Notes: a model not told the origin generated them from the sequence alone. 14,733 nt of DNA from Desulfonema limicola (GCA_020718925.1 DYRC01000064.1:1-14733), one strand, 5' to 3'. Positions 1 to 8,639 are shown, counted from the first letter of the stretch. Program-made: numbers and translations.

Positions 1-27
1 TCAGATAGAATATATTGTAAAATAAAA

Positions 28-56
28 TTGAATTTTTTGCGTAAGTCCTATATTTA
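28..56 (+). promoter_or_regulatory. Possible promoter for the large lipoprotein gene
   Basis: The AT-rich leader holds a TTGAAT box at 28-33 and, 17 bases further on, TATTTA at 51-56; TATATT at 49-54 is an alternative with 15-base spacing. The -10 match is weak, and AT-rich DNA gives such matches by chance. It is listed because it is the best candidate in the only leader visible. The true promoter could lie left of the window. Confidence 0.25.
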
Positions 57-79
57 AAATATTAACAGAAGGAGGTTCT

Positions 80-3000
80 ATGATTAGGAAAAGCAAAAGA
101 GTCAGGATGTTCAACGCTGAGTATTTGAGGATTTTTGCGTTGATGGGGCTGATATGCCTTATGCTGACAGGGTGCAGTAGCAGCAGTGATGATCCCGCGC
201 CGCTTGCTTCTGTGGAAGAAGGCGTATTTAAAGACAGCGTTGTATCCGGTCTGCAATACCAAACCGATACGCTTTCCGGCACTACGGATTCAGGCGGTAA
301 ATTCAAGTATCGCAAAGGGGAAAAGGTAAATTTTTTTTTAGGCGGCATTAATTTCGGAGAATGTACCGGCAAGCCCACAGTTACGCCGATAGACATTGTT
401 CCGGGCGCGACTGATGAAAAGAATCCTACTGTAACCAACATTACCCGTCTTCTTCTTACTTTAGACAATGATGACGATCCTTCTAACGGTATTACAATTC
501 CGGACAGCATGAAAAATGCGGCAATCAATATCAGCCTGAACTTCAATCTGAGTATTGCGGATTTTGAAGCGGCTCCGATTGTGCAGCAGACGGTGCTGAT
601 GCTGACAGGATTCAAAAGCGGAAATCAGAGAGTCTTGGTAGCTGTGGTACTGGCGCAGACGCATCTCTATACCACGTTGAATCCGGCTGTAACACCTACG
701 CCGACCCCGGTAGTTACACCGACGCCTACGCCGACTGTAACACCGATGCCGACACCGACACCGACAGTAACACCGACGCCGGAACCTACGCCAACGCCGA
801 CGGTAACACCGACGCCTACTCCGGAGCCGACGCCGACACCCACTGTAACGCCGGAACCGACTCCTACTCCTACAGTTACGCCTACTCCGACGCCGACTGT
901 AACGCCGACACCTACCCCGACGCCTACGCCGGTGGTCAGCGAAGATAAAGACAAAGACGGCTATACGGTTGCTCAGAACGACTGTAATGATAACAATTCG
1001 GCAATTCACCCCGGATATGCTGAAATCTGCGGAGATGGAATTGATCAGGATTGCGATGGCAGCGATTTAGCATGTTATTATCCGCCGGTTGCTCCGGATC
1101 CCAACAGTGTGGATAGTGACGGAGACGGCTATACACCGAATCAGGGCGATTGCAATGATAACAATGCCAAAATTAATCCCAAAGCTGTTGAAATATGCGG
1201 CAATGGCATTGATGAAAACTGTGACGGAAAAGACCTGCCCTGTTCAGGCGATGGCGTAACGTTGTCAAACGGCTTCAAAATTACATTTCTGAAGTCTGTT
1301 AATAACGCTGACAAAACCTCGACATGGAAATACAAGGTTGAGGAAACCGCCGCATCCAAAGATTTGGGCTACTGGGTATTGGAACTTCCGAGCTGCATTA
1401 CGGCAGTTAAGAGTGCAACTCCCTCTTCTTATCAGCTTGTAAAACCCGATCCGAATACCGGCTTAACCGGCATTAAATGGGAAACCGCTGCGGATTTCAC
1501 AACCGGCGAATTTTCATTTATCGTTGACGGACATTGGGAAATCGGTACAGTTGCTGTTGCTGCCAAAGGACCTGATGTTGCCAAAAGCACTATCGGCGGA
1601 CTTACATGCAAAAAAGCAGATAATGACGGAGACGGCTATTCTGTCAGCGAAAGCGACTGCAACGATAATGATCCCAAAATTTATCCGGGCGCAACAGAAC
1701 TCTGCGGAGATGGCATAGATCAGGATTGCGATGGAAAAGATTTGGTCTGCACCACCGAAGGCACATTGGCACTGGGAGATAAAGGCGTAGAAGGTGTTGA
1801 ATATCAGACGCCTACCCAAACCGGTATTACCGATACAAAAGGTAAATTCAAGTACGCGCCGGGTGAAAAAGTCAAATTTTTTATCGGCGGAATTATTCTG
1901 GGCGAAGTATCAGGCAAAGCCATTCTGACCCCGATTGACCTTGTTCCGGGCGCAACCGGAGACACGCCTGCGGTCATCAATATATGTGCGTTGCTGATGA
2001 CGCTGGATGATGATGATGATCCTGAAAACGGCATTGAAATCGGCGAAACCGTCAGAATTACCGCTAAGGGCAAATCGCTCAATTTCACTCTGAGTACGGA
2101 CGATTTTGAAATAAGCACTCAGACCACAATCATGCTGCTGACCTCTGTTAAGCCTAAAGGCAAAAAGCTTTTGGTCAAAGCCTACAAGGTTAAAATTTTT
2201 ATCCAAATCACCATTACTTTCAAAGAAGATGGCGCAAAAGATGAGGATAAAGACGGATATACGGTTGCTCAGGGCGATTGCAAGGACGATGATGCGACAA
2301 TCAATCCCAAAGGCACGGAAATCTGCGGAGACGGCAAAGATCAGGATTGTAACGGCAGTGATCTGATCTGCGCGGGAGATGAAAACAAAGACGAAGATAA
2401 AGATGGCTTTACCATCGGTCAGGGTGATTGCAAGGACAGTGATGATAAGATCAATCCCACCGCAGCCGAAGTGTGTGGCAATGATGTTGATGAAAACTGT
2501 GATGACGTAAAAGAACAATGTCCGATAGTCATCAAAAACGGCGCGTGGGAAGGAACTCTCAAAACCGAAACCACTGCACGTGAAGAACTGACTCAGCCGA
2601 TTAAGTTCAATGTTCTTGATGATGTGATTTCATCGTTGTTTGCACAGCTTGAAGCATCTTGTACCGGCGCATCAATTATGACCGGATCAGCCAAGATTAC
2701 GATTACAGACAACAAATTCACATATACTGAACAAGACACTGAAATTTCAGGAACTTTCAAGAGTGCGGAGGAAGCTGAAGGCAAATGGTTTGCCAAGATC
2801 GGAGATAAGACGGTCAACGGCACTTGGACAGCCAAGTTCAAAGCTGAATCTGCTACTCCTGAAACAGATGGCGATAAGGACGGCTTTACGGTAAGTCAGG
2901 GCGATTGTGATGATACCAACGCTGACATCAAGCCGGGCGCGGCAGAAGGATGCGGCAGCACCGTTGATAAAAACTGCGATGGTTTCAAAACGACCTGTGT

Positions 3001-4741
3001 AGCTGATGCTGATAAAGATAAGGTAAAATCAGGCGTGTTCCTGTTCGGTCTTGCAAAAGGCATTGAATATGCAACGGCAACTCAGGCTGGTTTGACAGAT
3101 GAAAAAGGCATGTTCAAATATATGCCGGATGAAGACATCACGTTCTTTATCGGCAAGATCACTTTGGGCAAAATCAAGGCAAAAGCAGCGATTACGCCGC
3201 TTGATCTTTTGAGCGAAACCGATCCGAAAGCTGCAAAAGTCATCAATCTGTGCAGATTCCTGCTCACGCTGGATACGGATAACGATGCCAAAAACGGCAT
3301 TGTGATTCCGGATGCTCTCAGATTGCGCGCGTATGCCAAAGATGTGATTATTGATTTTGCATCAGATAAATTTGAGTGCGATGTTCGTGAGTTGGTATCA
3401 GCTCTTACAGCCCTCAGAGATGCCGGTTTGGGTACGCTTGCACTTGCAATCAAAGTGGATGATCTGCTGAAAGCCGCGTTGGATGAAGCAGCCAAGTATG
3501 CAGATAAAGACGGCGACACCTACTCGATCATAGACGGCGATTGCGATGATAATGACAAGGATATTTATCCGGGCAAAGGCGATTGTCCTGCAAAAGATGA
3601 TCCGACTGCGGATAAAGACAAAGACGGCGTTACGGTCGGAGACGGCGATTGCGATGATAACAATCCGGCTGTTTACAAAGGCGCAACAGACATCTGCGGC
3701 AACGGCGTAGATGAAGATTGCGATGGTACGGATTTGATCTGCACTGTTCCTGAAACCATCACGTCAGGCGACTGGACCGGAGAGACCGATCAGAAGCAGC
3801 CGATCAGCTTTACGGTCAAAGATAATCAGGTAACTGCGCTGACGATTAAAATGGATTATGTCGGAGAATTTTCAGACAAATGCGTCAAAAGCAATCTGTT
3901 GATGAGCGGAGATGCCGTTGTTGAAATCAAAGACGGCAAATTCAGCTTCTCAAAGTCCAACTTTGAGATTATCGGAACATTCACCAGTGCTACTGAAGCC
4001 ACCGGCACATGGTTCTATCAGAATGATGTTTGCGAAGGTTCGGGCAAAGGCACTTGGACAGCCAAAACCACTGCGGATGCTTCTGATGCTGACGGAGACG
4101 GCTTTACCAAAGAGCAGGGTGATTGCGATGATACCAATCCCGATGTTTATCCGGGCGCGTCTGAAATAGCCGGAGACGGCATTGATCAGGATTGCGATGG
4201 CAGTGATCTGGTAAAAGATGATCCGGATGATGTGAATAAAGGTACATGGTCATTGCTGATCAGTGCTGAAAATCTGGACAAAGCAAAGTACAAAGCAGCT
4301 TTCATTACAATCAGGGCAGTTGCGGTTCACGGCGAAAAGTGGCATGGATGGAAAATCATTGCCGAACCGAAAAAGACCCTCAAACTCTTTGATATTGAAA
4401 GCAAAGAGGCGCAACTGCTGTTGGAAGATTTGAAATCAGGTTTGGATGGTAAGTATGATGAAATCAGGCTGCTACTTTCCGATAAACCTGCTGATGGTGA
4501 AGAGTATGCCAATTATGTGGTGGATGCTGATGGTAAAAAGCATCAGCTTAAAGTCCATAGCGCATATCACAGCGGCATCAAAATCAAGTACAAATTCACG
4601 ATTGTCAAGGGCAAGACGACCAAAACGAAAATCGTGGTGGATGCTGCAAAATCCATCAAAGAACAACACAACTATTGGAAACTTGAGCCGGTATTCAAGG
4701 TTGTTTCTTCAGAATTTATTGAAAGTACAACAACTCCGTAA
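80..4741 (+). CDS. Giant modular surface lipoprotein with nine MopE-like metal-binding motifs and a DUF4382-like C-terminus
   Basis: The start is set by AAGGAGG at 69-75, four bases before the ATG. Residues 1-32 form a lipoprotein signal with a basic N-terminus, a hydrophobic core and lipobox LTGC (Cys32), so the mature protein should be lipid-anchored. In order: domain X copy 1 (about 48-200, YQT...TDSGGKFKY...LLTLD pattern); a Thr-Pro linker (205-284); MopE-like motifs near 289 and 345; a beta-rich domain (about 398-510, WKYKVEE, GLTGIKWE); motif near 514; domain X copy 2 (561-715); motifs near 721 and 771; domain Y copy 1 (820-925, GAWEGTL...GTWTAK); motif near 930; domain X copy 3 (985-1140); motifs near 1142 and 1178; domain Y copy 2 (1229-1333); motif near 1336; a DUF4382-like domain (1388-1545). 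The motifs follow D.DxDG....GDC.D....I.P.A.E.CG.G.D.DCDG, the Pfam putative metal-binding/MopE pattern. A role in envelope metal binding or adhesion is inference; substrate unknown. Confidence 0.93.
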   Translation: MIRKSKRVRMFNAEYLRIFALMGLICLMLTGCSSSSDDPAPLASVEEGVFKDSVVSGLQYQTDTLSGTTDSGGKFKYRKGEKVNFFLGGINFGECTGKPTVTPIDIVPGATDEKNPTVTNITRLLLTLDNDDDPSNGITIPDSMKNAAINISLNFNLSIADFEAAPIVQQTVLMLTGFKSGNQRVLVAVVLAQTHLYTTLNPAVTPTPTPVVTPTPTPTVTPMPTPTPTVTPTPEPTPTPTVTPTPTPEPTPTPTVTPEPTPTPTVTPTPTPTVTPTPTPTPTPVVSEDKDKDGYTVAQNDCNDNNSAIHPGYAEICGDGIDQDCDGSDLACYYPPVAPDPNSVDSDGDGYTPNQGDCNDNNAKINPKAVEICGNGIDENCDGKDLPCSGDGVTLSNGFKITFLKSVNNADKTSTWKYKVEETAASKDLGYWVLELPSCITAVKSATPSSYQLVKPDPNTGLTGIKWETAADFTTGEFSFIVDGHWEIGTVAVAAKGPDVAKSTIGGLTCKKADNDGDGYSVSESDCNDNDPKIYPGATELCGDGIDQDCDGKDLVCTTEGTLALGDKGVEGVEYQTPTQTGITDTKGKFKYAPGEKVKFFIGGIILGEVSGKAILTPIDLVPGATGDTPAVINICALLMTLDDDDDPENGIEIGETVRITAKGKSLNFTLSTDDFEISTQTTIMLLTSVKPKGKKLLVKAYKVKIFIQITITFKEDGAKDEDKDGYTVAQGDCKDDDATINPKGTEICGDGKDQDCNGSDLICAGDENKDEDKDGFTIGQGDCKDSDDKINPTAAEVCGNDVDENCDDVKEQCPIVIKNGAWEGTLKTETTAREELTQPIKFNVLDDVISSLFAQLEASCTGASIMTGSAKITITDNKFTYTEQDTEISGTFKSAEEAEGKWFAKIGDKTVNGTWTAKFKAESATPETDGDKDGFTVSQGDCDDTNADIKPGAAEGCGSTVDKNCDGFKTTCVADADKDKVKSGVFLFGLAKGIEYATATQAGLTDEKGMFKYMPDEDITFFIGKITLGKIKAKAAITPLDLLSETDPKAAKVINLCRFLLTLDTDNDAKNGIVIPDALRLRAYAKDVIIDFASDKFECDVRELVSALTALRDAGLGTLALAIKVDDLLKAALDEAAKYADKDGDTYSIIDGDCDDNDKDIYPGKGDCPAKDDPTADKDKDGVTVGDGDCDDNNPAVYKGATDICGNGVDEDCDGTDLICTVPETITSGDWTGETDQKQPISFTVKDNQVTALTIKMDYVGEFSDKCVKSNLLMSGDAVVEIKDGKFSFSKSNFEIIGTFTSATEATGTWFYQNDVCEGSGKGTWTAKTTADASDADGDGFTKEQGDCDDTNPDVYPGASEIAGDGIDQDCDGSDLVKDDPDDVNKGTWSLLISAENLDKAKYKAAFITIRAVAVHGEKWHGWKIIAEPKKTLKLFDIESKEAQLLLEDLKSGLDGKYDEIRLLLSDKPADGEEYANYVVDADGKKHQLKVHSAYHSGIKIKYKFTIVKGKTTKTKIVVDAAKSIKEQHNYWKLEPVFKVVSSEFIESTTTP
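692..931 (+). repeat. Low-complexity Thr-Pro linker coding repeat
   Basis: Residues 205-284 are almost only Thr and Pro, with spaced Val and Glu (TPTPTVTPTPEP style). The DNA is a degenerate 6-base repeat with varied third bases (ACG/ACA/ACT, CCG/CCT/CCC), so the codons have been kept apart rather than freshly amplified. Such stretches are usually rigid, extended spacers, here between the anchored first domain and the metal-motif region. Confidence 0.9.
944..4213 (+). repeat. Nine dispersed MopE-like motif repeats inside the lipoprotein gene
   Basis: The motif recurs about every 44 residues or between larger domains, starting near residues 289, 345, 514, 721, 771, 930, 1142, 1178 and 1336. 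Each has an acidic DxDGD-type loop, a GDC.D.N step, P(G/K)A.E and a second acidic loop DCDG. Paired cysteines (GDC, ICG, DCDG, DL.C) suggest disulfides in an exported protein. The copy near 1142 keeps only the first half and breaks off after YPGKGDC. The copy near 1336 lacks the Cys in the ICG position (EIAGDG) and has no final Cys. Confidence 0.85.
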
Positions 4742-4756
4742 TGTCATAACTTAACT

Positions 4757-4787
4757 CAATCCCCTGCCTTAATCGGGTGGGGGATTG
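4757..4787 (+). terminator. Hairpin between convergent genes, probable terminator
   Basis: CAATCCCC at 4757-4764 pairs perfectly with GGGGATTG at 4780-4787, and TGCC extends the stem against GGTG/GGGT with G-T wobbles around an AT loop. The plus-strand side is followed by a loose T-containing tract (CTCTTTTCTC) rather than a clean run of T. It starts 15 bases after the lipoprotein stop codon and lies beyond the pump stop codon on the other strand, so it could serve both genes; the plus direction looks better. Confidence 0.55.
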
Positions 4788-4858
4788 AAAACACTCTTTT
4801 CTCTAAAAACGTGTTTATGGACTCTTTTGTAATTTCTATCTTCATTGTTTGAACGATG

Positions 4859-7800
4859 TCAGCAGTTTTTTTCTGCCAACATGCGATTCCGCATCTGCTT
4901 CTTTGAAAACATTTTCTGAAACGAATCCAGATAAATATAATACACCGGCGTAAAGTAAAGCGTCAGCAATTGAGACATCAGCAACCCGCCAACCACCGCC
5001 AATCCCAGCGGCTTTCTTGCCTCCGCGCCTGAGCCGAATCCGATAGCAATCGGCAGCGTTCCCATGAGTGCTGCCATCGTGGTCATCATAATCGGACGAA
5101 AACGAATCAACGCGCCTTCGTAAATGGCTTGAGCGGCAGGCTTGTTATCCTTGCGCTGTGCATCCAAAGCAACGTCAATCATCATAATTGCGTTTTTCTT
5201 GACAATGCCGATCAGCATGATGATGCCGATAAAGCCGTAAAGCCCCAGTTCTACTTTGAATAACAACAACGTCAGCAATGCGCCTGCGCCCGCAGACGGC
5301 AATCCTGAAAGAATGGTCAGCGGATGAATAAAGCTTTCATACAAAATCCCCAAAACAATGTAAATCACCACAATAGAGAGAATCAGCAGCAGCCATAATC
5401 CCTTGAAAGACGCCTGAAATGCCTGCGCTGTTCCCTGAAAGCCGGTCGTGATTGACGCGGGAAGCGTTTGCCGGGCAATCTCTTCCACAGACGCCACTGC
5501 ATCGCCGAGCGCAATGCCGGGTCTTAAATTAAACGAAATCGTAGCAGAGGGAAACTGCCCGGAATGATTGACAGATAACGGTCCTGCGCCGGTGGTGAAT
5601 TTCGCCAAAGTTTCCAGAGGAACCAGTTTTCCGGCAGATGAGCGCACATAGAGCATGGAAAGCGCGTTCGGGTCTTTCTGATATTGCGGCGCAAGTTCTA
5701 TCAGAACTTTGTAAGTATTATTCGTTGCATAAATCGTTGAAATCTGGCGGGAACTGTATGCAGTTGCCAAAGCGTCTTCAATCTGAAATGCGGTTATACC
5801 CAACGCTGCCGCGCGGTCTCTGTCAATCTCCACATTGAGTTGAGGGTTTTTGAGTTCCAAATCGCTGCTCACATCCTGCACAAGCGGCAATTCGCGCATT
5901 TTTGCCTCAAATGCGGATGCTGCCTCGTATAATTCACGCGTATTCGGGCTTTGCAGCGTGAACTGATACAATGCCCGCGTGAAACGTCCGCCGATAGGAA
6001 TTGACGGCGGATTTTGCAGAATCGTACGAATCCCCGGCACAACCGCCAACTTGGGGCGCAGTTGTGTAATCACCTGATCTGCAGATAATTTTCGCTCTTC
6101 ACGCGGTTTGAGGCGAATCATCAACCGTCCGGTATTATTTCCAAGTATCAAGCCCCCCACGCCGGTTACCGACATGACCGATAACACATTCGGGTCTTTG
6201 GAAATAATATCTGAGACGATGGTCTGATATTTTGTCATGCCTTCAAAGGATATGCCCTGTTCGGCTTGCGTTGATCCTTGAATCATACCGGTATCATCGC
6301 TGGGCAGAAAGCCTTTGGGAACAATTCTGAAAAGATAGACCGTAGCCATCAGCAAGATAATAGAAATCAGCATGGTCATCCGATGATGATTCAACGCGCT
6401 TTTCAGCGTAACATCATACCATTTCAGGAGCAGATCAAAGATTTTTTCAGAAGCGCGATACAGTCTGCCATGCTGAGAATGTCCTTCATGTCGCAGCATT
6501 TTGGCGCAAAGCATGGGCGTCAGCGTTAAGGACACAACTCCGGAAATCAGAATTGAAAAGGTAATCGTAACGGCAAATTCCCGAAATAATCTCCCGACAA
6601 CGCCGCCCATAAACAACACCGGAATAAAGACCGCAGCCAAAGATAAGGTCATGGATAAAATGGTAAAATTGATCTCAGCCGATCCCTTTAACGCAGCTTC
6701 AAACGGCGTTTCTCCCTGCTCAACATGGCGCACAATATTTTCCAGCATAACAATGGCATCATCCACCACAAAGCCGACCGCAAGCGTCAATGCCATCAGC
6801 GAAACATTATCCAAGCTGTATCCCATAAGATACATGGCAGCAAATGTGCCGATAACCGACATGGGCAGCGCAAGGCTGGGGATAATCGTGGCAGTAAGAT
6901 TTCTCAGAAACAGAAAAATCACCATCACCACCAGACACACGGTCAGCAGCAGCGTGAATTTAACATCATTGACAGAATTTTGAATAGATTCGGAACGATC
7001 CCACATGATTTGCATTTTGACAGACGCAGGAATCTGCTTTTCAAATTTCGGAAGCAGCTCTTTGATGGCATTGACAACGCCGACCGTATTGGTTCCGGGC
7101 TGGCGCTGAACCGCAATCATCATACCCGGCTCATTGTTGAATCTGCTGACGCGTTTATCCAATTCCACGCTATCTGTGGGCGTTCCGATGTCTTCCAGCC
7201 GCACAGGCGAACCGTTGCGATAAGTAACAATTACAGAACGATAATCCTGTGCGCGTGTAAGCTGCCCATTTGCCTGAATCGAATAAACCCGCTCAGTACC
7301 TGTCATGCTTCCGGTCGGCAGATTTACATTTGCGCGTGTAATTGCAGTTGCCACCTCATCCATGCCGATGTCTTTGGCTGCCAAAGCCTGCGGATCAAGC
7401 CTGATGCGAACCGCATATTTCTGAGAACCATAAACCTGAACCTGCGCCACGCCGCTGACCATTGAAATTCGTTGCGCCATAAGCGTTTCAGCATATTCAT
7501 CAACATCTGAAAGCCTCAGTGTCTTTGAGCTGACTGAAATATAAAGGACCGGCTGATCTGCAGGATTTACCTTGCGGAATGTCGGCGGCGTAGGCATTTC
7601 CGGCGGTAAGGCTTTCATTGCCGATGCAATGGCAGATTGCACATCCTGCGCCGCAGCATCCAGATTACGGTTTAAAGAAAATTGCAGCGTGATTCGGGTG
7701 CTGCCGGTGGCATTGGTGGATGTCATCGAATCCAAATCCGCAATGGTGGAAAAGACTTTCTCCAGCGGCGTTGCCACAGAAGACGCCATTGTTTCAGCAT

Positions 7801-7963
7801 TTGCGCCCGGAATCTGAGCGCTGACCTCAAGCGTAGGAAAATCAACGCTCGGCAGATCGCTTACCGGCAGAAGCCGATAGCCCATAATCCCCGAAATCAG
7901 AATAGCAACCATGAGCAGCGTGGTCATCACCGGACGCCGGATAAAAATTTCAGATAAATTCAT
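4859..7963 (-). CDS. RND (HAE1 family) multidrug efflux inner-membrane subunit, MdtB/MdtC/MuxB-like
   Basis: At 1034 residues this is the normal length for a complete RND pump. It has the N-terminal IFIRRPVMT segment and first membrane helix (about 10-30), a large periplasmic porter loop, a helix bundle at about 335-490 with the proton-relay pair D401-D402 in GFVVDDAIVMLEN, and a second loop. The C-terminal bundle has ILYESFIHP (873-881), the relay lysine in GIVKKNAIMMID (K922/K923) and ARKPLGLAVVGG. The VKKNAIMM.D.ALDAQR wording resembles MdtB/MdtC/MuxB/MuxC subunits. The family exports drugs, bile salts or other amphiphiles by proton antiport, and normally needs a periplasmic adaptor and an outer-membrane channel. 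Neither gene is adjacent: upstream lies the TA array, and downstream is the convergent lipoprotein. The start at 7963 begins at the conserved MNLSEIFIRRP, but its ribosome site is oddly placed (see the entry at 7960-7988). Confidence 0.95.
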   Translation of the reverse strand: MNLSEIFIRRPVMTTLLMVAILISGIMGYRLLPVSDLPSVDFPTLEVSAQIPGANAETMASSVATPLEKVFSTIADLDSMTSTNATGSTRITLQFSLNRNLDAAAQDVQSAIASAMKALPPEMPTPPTFRKVNPADQPVLYISVSSKTLRLSDVDEYAETLMAQRISMVSGVAQVQVYGSQKYAVRIRLDPQALAAKDIGMDEVATAITRANVNLPTGSMTGTERVYSIQANGQLTRAQDYRSVIVTYRNGSPVRLEDIGTPTDSVELDKRVSRFNNEPGMMIAVQRQPGTNTVGVVNAIKELLPKFEKQIPASVKMQIMWDRSESIQNSVNDVKFTLLLTVCLVVMVIFLFLRNLTATIIPSLALPMSVIGTFAAMYLMGYSLDNVSLMALTLAVGFVVDDAIVMLENIVRHVEQGETPFEAALKGSAEINFTILSMTLSLAAVFIPVLFMGGVVGRLFREFAVTITFSILISGVVSLTLTPMLCAKMLRHEGHSQHGRLYRASEKIFDLLLKWYDVTLKSALNHHRMTMLISIILLMATVYLFRIVPKGFLPSDDTGMIQGSTQAEQGISFEGMTKYQTIVSDIISKDPNVLSVMSVTGVGGLILGNNTGRLMIRLKPREERKLSADQVITQLRPKLAVVPGIRTILQNPPSIPIGGRFTRALYQFTLQSPNTRELYEAASAFEAKMRELPLVQDVSSDLELKNPQLNVEIDRDRAAALGITAFQIEDALATAYSSRQISTIYATNNTYKVLIELAPQYQKDPNALSMLYVRSSAGKLVPLETLAKFTTGAGPLSVNHSGQFPSATISFNLRPGIALGDAVASVEEIARQTLPASITTGFQGTAQAFQASFKGLWLLLILSIVVIYIVLGILYESFIHPLTILSGLPSAGAGALLTLLLFKVELGLYGFIGIIMLIGIVKKNAIMMIDVALDAQRKDNKPAAQAIYEGALIRFRPIMMTTMAALMGTLPIAIGFGSGAEARKPLGLAVVGGLLMSQLLTLYFTPVYYIYLDSFQKMFSKKQMRNRMLAEKNC

Positions 7964-7988
7964 ACATGAACAACAGCCATATCCTTTC
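7960..7988 (-). promoter_or_regulatory. Displaced ribosome site and six-codon leader frame before the RND gene
   Basis: On the minus strand GAAAGGA lies at 7988-7982, 18 bases before the pump ATG at 7963, which is too far for normal initiation there. An ATG at 7980 opens the frame MAVVHV and stops at TGA 7962-7960, overlapping the pump start as ATGA. Its own gap from GAAAGGA is only one base. No in-frame start exists for the pump between 7963 and the stop at 7993. Coupling through the mini frame is possible, or the ATGA overlap may be a relic of a lost upstream partner gene. Confidence 0.4.
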
Positions 7989-8020
7989 TTTTAATCAAAA
8001 AACTTCTGACTTTCCAAAAT

Positions 8021-8063
8021 CTCCATCGTCCTCACGCTCACCGTGCAGACACGCATCAGCAAA
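8021..8063 (-). repeat. R-M gene tail repeat, copy A
   Basis: This is a short copy of the 3' coding tail of the R-M gene at 11532-14582. On the minus strand it reads LLMRVCTVSVRTMEI and continues as an open frame to TAA at 7995-7993, just before the GAAAGGA of the RND gene. It begins two to four bases after the MazF-type toxin stop codon (8066-8068). It contains the core CACGGTGAGCGTGAGGAC shared by copies A to E. Confidence 0.85.
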
Positions 8064-8065
8064 AT

Positions 8066-8404
8066 TCATTCCCCGATAATCTCATTCAAACCTTCGACAA
8101 CAAGATTTACCTGCTCTGCTGAAATAGTACAAAGCTTTTCCCTGAGACGTTTGACTGAAAGTGTCCGAATCTGGCTGTTTTTCACCCATGACTGCTTAGG
8201 CAGTTCAGGGCTGTCCAACTCAAGAGTTAACGGAAAGCCTGCACGTTGAGGCTGACTTGTAATTGCAACAGCAATCACTGTGCCGGAATGTTTATTAAAT
8301 CCTTTATGACTGAGGATTAAAACCGGACGAAGCCCACCCTGTTCGCTGCCGATTACCGGGTTAAGATCAGCCCAATAAATATCGCCTCTTAATATTCCGA
8401 CCAT
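8066..8404 (-). CDS. mazF: MazF/PemK-family toxin, probable mRNA interferase
   Basis: The 112-residue product starts GILRGDIYWADLNP and contains GSEQGGLRPVLILS, VIAVAITSQ and W.KNSQIRTLS...L, the usual order of conserved blocks in MazF/PemK toxins. These cleave mRNA at short sequence motifs. I chose ATG 8404 over the TTG at 8419 because the family starts close to the RGDIYWADL block and GGGAG lies eight bases upstream. The start overlaps the end of the antitoxin gene by 16 bases, so translation is probably coupled. It is full length with no visible break. Confidence 0.92.
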   Translation of the reverse strand: MVGILRGDIYWADLNPVIGSEQGGLRPVLILSHKGFNKHSGTVIAVAITSQPQRAGFPLTLELDSPELPKQSWVKNSQIRTLSVKRLREKLCTISAEQVNLVVEGLNEIIGE

Positions 8405-8634
8405 TCCGCCAACTCCCAAGCAAATCCTTCCTCAGCCATTGCCTGCTCAAATTCAGGGTCAAGCTTTGAGCATTCTCTGAGAAAACGATTCTGTTTTTCT
8501 ATCCGCGTAAGCTTATCAATGATAGCTTCCCTGATAAGCCTGCTGCGATTCGGAAAAACTTTTGATTTAACAATAAAATCAAGTCTTTTTAATAAATTTT
8601 CATCAATCGAAAGCGCAATTTTTAAGGTTGGCAT
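8389..8634 (-). CDS. Ribbon-helix-helix antitoxin partner of the MazF-type toxin
   Basis: The 81-residue product has an N-terminal CopG/MetJ-like stretch (TLKIALSIDENLLKRLDFIV, then NRSRLIREAI at about 29-38), which would form a DNA-binding dimer. Its acidic C-terminal tail (DPEFEQAMAEEGFAWELAEW) is typical of the toxin-binding arm. GGAGGG at 8649-8644, nine bases before the ATG, supports the start. The gene directly follows tail repeat copy B, whose frame stops 13 bases inside it. By family behaviour it should neutralise the toxin and repress its own operon. Confidence 0.88.
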   Translation of the reverse strand: MPTLKIALSIDENLLKRLDFIVKSKVFPNRSRLIREAIIDKLTRIEKQNRFLRECSKLDPEFEQAMAEEGFAWELAEWSEY

Positions 8635-8639
8635 ATCAG

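Noticed and set aside
461..1009. Antisense open frames rich in Arg or Val-Gly opposite the Thr-Pro linker (also 667-954)
   Set aside because: They are complements of the repetitive TP codons, with no ribosome site and low-complexity products.
4742..4858. Small gene or RNA in the convergent intergenic stretch
   Set aside because: Apart from the hairpin at 4757-4787, I see no open frame with a ribosome site and no RNA family signature.
6725..7465. 246-residue plus-strand frame opposite the RND gene
   Set aside because: It is a shadow frame, His/Arg-rich and without recognisable domains, fully inside a strong conserved gene.
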